A model generated the notes under the pieces. The model made no database searches. It was not told the origin of the DNA and was given only the letters and a program-made list of their open reading frames with translations. Made by a program: the position numbers and the translations under genes. A stretch of 64,000 nucleotides of DNA from Owenia fusiformis (taxonomy: Eukaryota > Annelida > Polychaeta > Sabellida > Oweniidae): NCBI GenBank assembly GCA_903813345.2, contig CAIIXF020000007.1:25655564-25719563 (forward strand), in the 5' to 3' direction. Of the stretch, positions 57,124 through 64,000 are shown in pieces. Every line of letters starts with the position of its first letter. Within the stretch, counting starts at the first letter, position 1.

Positions 57124-57595
57124 ATAGCGAAAATGGCAGCCATTTTTCAAAATGGCCACCTTCTACCAAAAGTGTCATTATACAGTGTGCCATGCCTAGG
57201 CCATGCTTATAGTATTCACATACCAATTAAAAATCGCTCCACTACTTTTCGAGTTATAGTAAAATACGTTAAAATGGTGGCCATTTTTCAAAATGACCGC
57301 TTTCTACCAAAAGTGTCATTAGACAGTGTGCCATGCTTATAGTATTCACATACCAAATATGAACATAAACAGTCCATTACTTTTCGAGTTATTTTAAAAT
57401 ACGTTAAAATGGCAGCCATTTTTCAAAATGGCCGCCTTCTACCAAAAGTGTCATTAGACAGTGTGCCATGCTTATAGTATTCACATACCAAATATGAACA
57501 AAATCGCTCCACTTCTTTTCGAGTTACAGCAAAAAATCGTAAAATTACGAGTAAAGGCCGCCATTTTTCAAGATGGCTGCCATGTGCTTCTTTAA
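57124..57595. repeat. Tandem repeat, about 138-bp unit, three copies plus a partial
   Basis: Units start AAAATGGCAGCCATTTTTCA and include CTACCAAAAGTGTCATTA, CATGCTTATAGTATTCACAT and TTTTCGAGTTA. Starts lie at about 57131, 57271, 57407 and 57556 (partial). ORFs reading MAAIFQNGHLLPKVSL-type peptides reflect the repeat. Confidence 0.88.
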
Positions 57596-57654
57596 TATCT
57601 ACATTTGTAGCTTTATTAATGTCCTATATAGTTTTTTTACATTTAAAACATATT

Positions 57655-57870
57655 GCTATCGTGTTAACATCAGTTCAACACCATCATTTCAAACCTACGG
57701 TAATACTATTGAAGTTGCTCGATCCATACTTGTAGAGAATACTCATAAAACTACAACTGACGAACATTTGGAGATCCATTTCAATGGCAAATGAGGCCTG
57801 TTAATAAAATTTGTTTTCGAACGTGCCAATACGAAACTACATCCTTGGGAAATCTCCCTCCCCCTGCTTT
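57655..57870 (+). repeat. Dispersed repeat, inverted relative to 53818-54036
   Basis: Second copy of the repeat described at 53818. It is followed at about 57953 by a (GACG)n microsatellite. Confidence 0.8.
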
Positions 57871-57974
57871 CGAGCAGAACTTCTACCCCCATAGGGTATA
57901 TGTGTACAAAATATGAACAAATTCGGGCCAACGGTATTTGAGTTATTGCCCCCGACGGACGGACGGACGGACTT

Positions 57975-59496
57975 TATTTATGATTAAATTCACATTCTGA
58001 ATTAAAGCTTACCTGGACATGATTTACATTAGCTGGCTAAGATATCGACTCGATATTCGACTCGTGGAAGACCTGTACTCAGCTGATTATATAGACAACC
58101 AATTCATGAAGAAATGGGCAAAATTATTGAAAACGAACACGCACGTTTTTCGTTTCAAATTACTGCTTCTCTACTTGCGATTGTAGTTTCGCCGTTTCAA
58201 GCATTTTGATCAATTTACCTGACCTACTTTTTAAGTTCAATAATCATTTTCATTTCAACCATTTCGAGCTATTCGGCCGTTTCGCCTCCATTTCAACCAT
58301 TTCGCCTGCCATGGCAGTGTATACACCCCTTTACCTTCACCCGTTTGTAAGAGAGAGACCGAGGTGGGAGATATCCCCTCCTCTTTACACCAAACTTGTT
58401 CTCACTACGTTCTCGAAAATTGGTTTAAAAGGCCTCCTCACACATTATTAAGGAAAACATAGACATATTTTGCGCATTTAACCATTTGATAACATGTTGT
58501 GGATCTTTTCTTAATTTGTTAATGTGAATTCGCACCTTCATTTGCATGAAAGACTTTGATAGAATCCTTTTTTGATGATCTTTGTTAGAAAGCTGATGGT
58601 TGGCTAAGCTTCGAAATTCCAAATTGAACAGTCTACTAAGAATACCATGGTGTAAATGTTTTGGTTTTTTTATAATATGTCGTATAGACTGCTCAAACAA
58701 ATTCGCTTTTTGTAGCTACAAATATTTAATTTCAATAGATGATAAACTTCTCAGTATAAGAGATTACCCTCATAAGACATTGTTGCAAGGTGTGTTGCAA
58801 TGAATGCGACACCCCGCATTCTCGGGCCCGCAATATGTATTCTCGGAGAAAGCATATACAGGGTGATCACTAAGTTCTGGGAATTTATCTGTCGTTTCAT
58901 TATTTTTCAACCAATTTACTTGAAATTTTCATGGTAAATGGGGAATGTAATTTTGGTTTGGATAAAACAGTTTCATTGTCATCTGATATCACAATGGATA
59001 ATTGTGGTTACTATAGTAACATGACAAATGGCGTAGCGGGTCAAGTAAAATAAAAATGAATTCAAATTTTGCTTGATCCAAAAGTTTGGTTAATAAATAC
59101 CTATTTGGTGAACATATTTCTGTGATTTTTCATATTTTCAAATACTTCTAACTTTAGTTTCTAAAGTAACATCTGTATTGTTATCTAAGAGTGTACTTTG
59201 TTCTATTTTCGTATCATTCATCGACATCTCAAAGTCACAATCATGACTGGAAATAGCGGGGAGTTATCTTCCATTATGACTATGCTCGTTCCCATTACTC
59301 AAGTAGCCCATACTACTCTTGAAGATTTAGGGTTCACAGAAGTTATTACTGCCCCACATTCACCAGACAATATTCACCAGATGAAGCACCATGTAGCTTC
59401 ATTACATTTTGGGTGCTAAAGCATTATAGACCGGGTGCTTTTCTGCAAAAGGTCTCTCTGTAAAATGTGGTAGTCGTTTAGTGTTAAAAGTGTTCT
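57975..59496. other. Intergenic DNA with a lone mariner-like end
   Basis: TACAGGGTGATCACTAAGTT at 58857 resembles a Tc1/mariner terminal repeat, but no mirrored end was found. A 73-aa ORF at 59198-59419 has no recognised motif. Confidence 0.4.
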
Positions 59497-60909
59497 GACA
59501 AGTGTTTCTAATGTAACTTTTTATGCTGAATCCAAAAAAACCATGTTGGCAAGCTGAAATATGATTATTTAACCCTTAAAATACCATGTTAGTCCCCCCC
59601 ACCCCCAAAATTCACCCCTATCAGGGAGAAAAAATTCTTCAACCAAAAATAACTTTGATTTTATGGTTTTTGTAAGTGAAATAAATAGACATTGTATAAA
59701 ATAAACATTTGAAGAATGAATGATACAGATTACCACTAAGAAATTTGTATAAAAGCAAAAAGTATGTACCCCAGGGGGCAAATTTATGACCCATTTTTTA
59801 CTTTTCGTGTCATAACTTTTTTATTATACAATGATGGATGCTAAAAAAATCCATGAAAAAGGAAGGCTTAATACCTGGTATACCAATCCTGCAAGAATCA
59901 AAGTATTTCCTCTGGTAATTGCCTTTAAAAAAATTAGTGAATTTAAGAAAAAATGACATTTTAGCTGGGACTGATTTTATGTGTGACTATAACTGACCCC
60001 TATTGCTTTAACATTTATCCCTCTGTGTTCATATATTAAAAATTCATGAAATATGATGTCTAAAATTGATAAGTTATAGGTATACCCTTGGAAGACCCGT
60101 ATAATTTCTTATTTATGAACATATTTGTACCAATATTAGTTTTCTAGCTTAGAGAAATAATGTATGATATATCCTGGCTTGGCTTTCTGGTGGTTTGAAC
60201 AATCTTAGGTGTTATCATTGAAAATTCATTTTTAAATCATAGGTCTGAAATCAATCAGATTCAAGTATACCATTAGTATCATTCTACTGCAGATTTGTAC
60301 CACCTAACAGGTCTAATCATTGAATATACTTCATATACTAGGTCTAAAATTGAAGTATTCAATAGAACCCTCTATGAGAAATTCAAAAAAGATTCAGAAT
60401 GACATTAACCTCAACATTGGATCTGAATCAGAAATACAATTCTTCACAGAGCTGAACATGGAAGACAAGGCTAATTTCATTCTAAGCAGCCTGACAATTG
60501 CATGACGTGAAAGAAAAAGTACCAATGATTCATACAAATCTTCATTTTATGGAGTTTTCTTCCCTGAATAATGTTAAGTCATTTTAAACCCCCCCCCCCC
60601 GTCATCATTAACCTTTTTGTGTTACTCTTGGAGCTAAGGCAGAAATTCTTAACAAATTGAGTATACTCACTTTGACAACATTTTGAATTGGATGTTTCAG
60701 TTAATGAGACTTTTTGCAGAGTAGCATTTTTGCAATTTAAATCCAATAGGACCCTATATGGGAAATTCAAAAAAGATTCAGAATGACATTAACCACAACA
60801 TTCGATCTGGAAATCAAATAAAGCAACTGATTGATGTGATCTTGGATGACTCTTGTAAATCAGAATTACAATCCTTCGACAAGGAAGACAAGGATAACTT
60901 TTCATTCTG

Positions 60910-61126
60910 GTAGTAGTACATGGACATGGTCCAAATCTTGCTACGCTTCACCATAGCCCAAAGAAAGGGAAATTGGGAGCTTCATCTTAATGTATTTCAA
61001 TGCATGATCCCCTTTTTCATGAGATATGACCACCAAAAGTATGCAAGATGGGCACAGTACACTTCACTGCTGAAGTTTTGCTTCCTTGAAGACTGTAGCC
61101 AAATCCTCAGATGTAGATGCAATTGA
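60910..61126 (+). pseudogene. Left-arm copy of a transposon-associated ORF fragment
   Basis: Reads RKGNWELHLNVFQCMIPFFM and HQKYARWAQY. It resembles a conserved block seen in large uncharacterised repeat-associated proteins of marine invertebrates (WxxHLxxxxxMLPxF...H..YA). The right arm encodes the same block on the minus strand at about 61990-62060. Confidence 0.45.
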
Positions 61127-61196
61127 TGCTAATTTGTAAGACGGATCATATGTCTGAAATATTGCGGGTGGCATTTCAATACCATTTGTTAAACAG

Positions 61197-62065
61197 TTAA
61201 GGAGTAGAGTACATTTGAGTTGGCTTGAATGTTTCATTCGTCAATGAGAGGGCTATTGGAAAAGACATCAGCTCATGTTTCATTATTTCATTGATGCCCA
61301 CAGGTCTGTTTTTAGCTTCATATGCAGTGATAAGATTCTCCAAAACATTCTTGTCTGCCCTAACAACTTTATGCTTGTTGATATTGGGATTAGGCACATA
61401 GTTTAGAAAATGTTGGTGCTTGCTCAGTAGATCAAGAAATGTTGTGTCTTTCATTTGACTCTGTTGGTATCAACCTCTAAGACACAAAGACATCCAGTTG
61501 TTGTTGGCCAAACTATCGAGCCTGTTGATTGTTTCTGTGAGTACATCTTTTGTACATATACTTTGGAGATTAAGTAATGGATCTTATGAAAACATGCCAA
61601 ACTTCAGCAGCATGTCACATATTTTATCTTCTTCCACAGATTCTTGTTTTGATTTGCAAATAACCATCCCCCCTCTATGGAATGTCAAAACGCAAGTCCA
61701 AACATCATTCTTGTTTGGACTCCCCATGTGTGACCGAAGATTATACCCCGGTGCCCATCTATTCAATGCAGATATTGTCTTTGTGTTATGCCTACAATTC
61801 TGCCACCCTTCTAACCAATAGCATACTGGCATAGGGGTCAATCAACTTGGTTGATTGAATTTGTAGAGCCTTTTACCACATAGTTTCAATGCAAGAATCC
61901 TCACTCAACTGCAGCAGGTACTATAGTTAGTGCATTTCCTCTGTTTACTGTGCCCCACCTTCCATAATTTTGGTGGTCATGAAATAAGGGATCATGCATT
62001 GAAATGCATTGAGATGAAGCTCCCAATTTCCCTTTCTTTGTCTTGGGTGAAGTATAGCAAGATTT
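61197..62065 (-). pseudogene. Decayed transposon-associated ORF across the palindrome loop
   Basis: On the minus strand, the WELHLNAFQCMIPYF block (about 62040) is followed in the loop by one long frame from 61841 to 61197. It reads WTCVLTFHRGGMVICKSK, MLLKFGMF, NLQSICTKDVLTETINRL, then MKDTTFLDLLSKHQHFLN and KHELMSFPIALSLTNETFK. Only two in-frame stops break it (about 61584 and 61468). Order and spacing match, from memory, a large repeat-associated protein family of unknown function; I cannot name it. A remnant of an autonomous element is the likely explanation. Confidence 0.5.
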
Positions 62066-62542
62066 GGACCATGTCCATGTATCACCACCAGAATGAAGTT
62101 AGCCTTGTCTTCCTTGTTCAGCTCTATGAAGGATTTTAATCCTGATTCAGATCTAATGTTGAGGTTAATGTCATTCTGAATCTTTTTTGAATTTCTAATA
62201 GAGGGTTCTATTTAATACTTCAATTTTAGACCTAGTATATGAAGTACATTCAATGATTAGACCTGTTAAGTGGCTCAAATCTACAGAGAAACTAGTCAGA
62301 ATATATCATATATCAAACCTCCGAGCTATGAAACAGTAGTAGGTACCAATATACCATAAGCCTGGAAATAATAAGTGTATTGTAATAGTGCACCTTAATA
62401 CTGTCTGTTTAGACCTTTATTTGTAATGATTTTCAATGATTAAGCCTCTTAGATGGTTAAAATAAACAGAAAGTCGGCTCGGAATATGTCATACATCAAA
62501 CAACTTATCTATGAAATCATAGCTAGTTCAAGTATACTCATA

Positions 62543-63123
62543 CAGGGTGTCCGAAAAACAGGACCTAAGAAAAGTTGATTATTTTGGTCAATCTTGCATA
62601 TTTTGCCTTAAAATTTCAGAATTATTTACTTCATTTAATGTGGATTTTGTTGTGAACGTTTAATGATAATCTGCTTATTAAGTAAAAAACTGCAGCACTT
62701 TATAACACATGCCCCATGTGGCCACCACTCCGGCCTACGAAGCTGTTGATGACTCTCCTACTCATAGCAACATGGATTGCAAAGCTTCTGATGAAGCTAT
62801 CCACTTAAAATTTTAGGCATGTAAAGAAGAACATCTGAGAATTTGTCTGACACTAGTTTTACTTCTCTAGATAGATTTTAGTCATGCCATGGAAAACTGA
62901 ACAACTTCCTTCGCCAGATTTGATTGTGCATGTCGAGGAGAAGTGGCCACATTGGACACATGTTGTAAAGTGCTGTAGTTTTTGACTCCATAGACAAATT
63001 ATCATTAAACTTTCACAACAAAATTCACATTGAATGAATTAAATAATTCTGAAGTTTCAAGGCAGAATATGCAGGATTGACCAAGTTAAATAACTTTTCT
63101 TTGGTCCTTTTTTGGACACCCTG
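62543..63123. mobile_element. TA-flanked foldback element, Tc1/mariner-like, nested in the palindrome arm
   Basis: Ends CAGGGTGTCCGAAAAACAGG and the mirrored CCTTTTTTGGACACCCTG. TA lies on both sides (62541-62542 and 63124-63125). The arms pair over about 190 bp around 62730-62940. It has no counterpart in the left arm of the large palindrome, so it arrived after the palindrome formed. Confidence 0.85.
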
Positions 63124-64000
63124 TACCAGTAGAATGATACTAATGGTATACTTGAATTTGATCGATTGCAGACCTTTGATTTAAGAATGAATTTTCAATG
63201 ATAACACCTAAGATTGTTCAAACCACCAGAAAGCCAAGCCAGGAGATATTATACATTATTTGTCCATGCTAGAAAACTAATATTGGTACAAATGTGTTCA
63301 TAAATAAGAAAAAATTATACGGGTCTTCCAAGGGTATACCTATAACTTATCAATTTTAGACATCATATTTCATGAATTTTTAATATTTAAACATGCTAGA
63401 AATCTTAAATCTTCCTTAAACTTAGCTAAAATAAGTTTTATATTTTAGATTTATTCTAAAATGCCAAATATATGAACACAGAGGGATAAATGTTAAAGCA
63501 ATAGGGGTCAGTTATAGTCACATATAAAATCAGTCCCAGCTAAAATGTCATTTTTTCTTAAATTCAGTAATTTTTTCAGGGCAATTATCAGAGGAATTAC
63601 TTTGATTCTTGCAGGATTGGTATACCAGGTATTAAGCCTTTTACATGGATTTTTTTACCATCCATCATTGTCTAATAAAAGAGTTATGACACGAAAAGTA
63701 AAAAATAGGTCATCAATTTGCCCCCTGGAGTACACACTTTTTGCTTTTATTCAAATTTCTTAAGTGTAATCCATAGCATTCATACTTCAAATGTTTATTT
63801 AATACAATGTCCATGTATTTCACTTACAAAAAACATAGAACCAAAGTTATTTTAGGTTGAAGAATTTTTTCCCCCTGGCAGGGGTGAATTTTGGGGGAGG
63901 GGGGACTAACATGGTATATTAAGGGTTAAGTAATCATATTTCAGCTTGCCAACATGGTTTTTTGGATTCAGCATAAAAAGTTACATAAGAAACACTTGTC

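Larger units (their letters stand above)
59497..64000. repeat. Very large inverted repeat, continuing past the window end
   Basis: The last bases of the window are the reverse complement of the sequence starting at 59497. The arms then pair inward: 59497 to about 61120 on the left, and about 61905 to 64000 on the right. Paired landmarks include CCTATCAGGG/CCTGGCAGGG near 59618 and 63885, AGATTCAGAATGACATTAA at 60389 and its mirror at 62166, and TGGACATGGTCC at 60921 and its mirror near 62070. The right arm is interrupted by a 581-bp element at 62543. The left arm has an extra internal direct duplication (60360 and 60750). Confidence 0.88.

Noticed and set aside
58206-58451. 81-aa ORF with repeated FNHF/ISTISPAM pattern
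   Set aside because: Derived from short CATTTCAACCATTTCG repeats; no domain or splice context.

Overview
This window is animal nuclear DNA. It is AT-rich, has GT-AG introns, and is packed with cut-and-paste and foldback transposons, a tyrosine-recombinase retrotransposon and an L1/Tx1-like LINE. Together these suggest a marine invertebrate, perhaps a mollusc or other lophotrochozoan. That placement is inference; no single marker settles it.

The only complete host gene I can assemble lies on the minus strand from 55090 to 29880. It has fifteen exons with consistent splice phases and encodes a 623-residue sodium/solute symporter of the SLC5 family, SLC5A6/A8/A12 type (monocarboxylate or multivitamin transporter). 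A second, paralogous first exon (about 93% identical) lies at 14453-14067 on the same strand, beyond the 3' end of the complete gene. Its later exons are not found in the remaining 14 kb.

Layout. 1-14 kb holds foldback and MITE elements: a 1-kb foldback at 389-1410, two TTAA-flanked foldbacks sharing one TTAA at 7037-8547, and copies of a TAA/TTA-flanked MITE family. 14-19.5 kb holds the lone SLC5 exon and a higher-order minisatellite (17.9-18.7 kb). 19.5-28.7 kb is a TA-flanked foldback interrupted by an apparently intact Ngaro-type DIRS-like retrotransposon (20302-28576). That element carries an SGNH-hydrolase domain spliced to Gag, an RT-RNase H ORF, a tyrosine recombinase ORF, and A1-B1-A2-B2 split direct repeats. 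29.9-55.1 kb is the SLC5 gene. Its intron 7 (34449-47204) holds nested insertions: a 5'-truncated L1/Tx1-like LINE with a 16-bp target duplication, interrupted by a 421-bp element (9-bp duplication) and by a 9.1-kb TIR element (TAA duplication). The 9.1-kb element itself contains a 1.5-kb element made largely of ACGGGAG repeats (5-bp duplication). Intron 1 holds a hAT-type element (8-bp duplication) and a 2.3-kb TIR element with a two-exon putative zinc-binding ORF. 55-64 kb is intergenic or upstream DNA with MITEs and tandem repeats, ending in a very large inverted repeat (from 59497 past the window end). The loop of this inverted repeat carries a decayed, transposon-associated ORF.

The SLC5 reading frame survives all of these insertions because they sit in introns. 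Removing the nested elements from the LINE restores its reading frame across both insertion points, which supports the nesting order.
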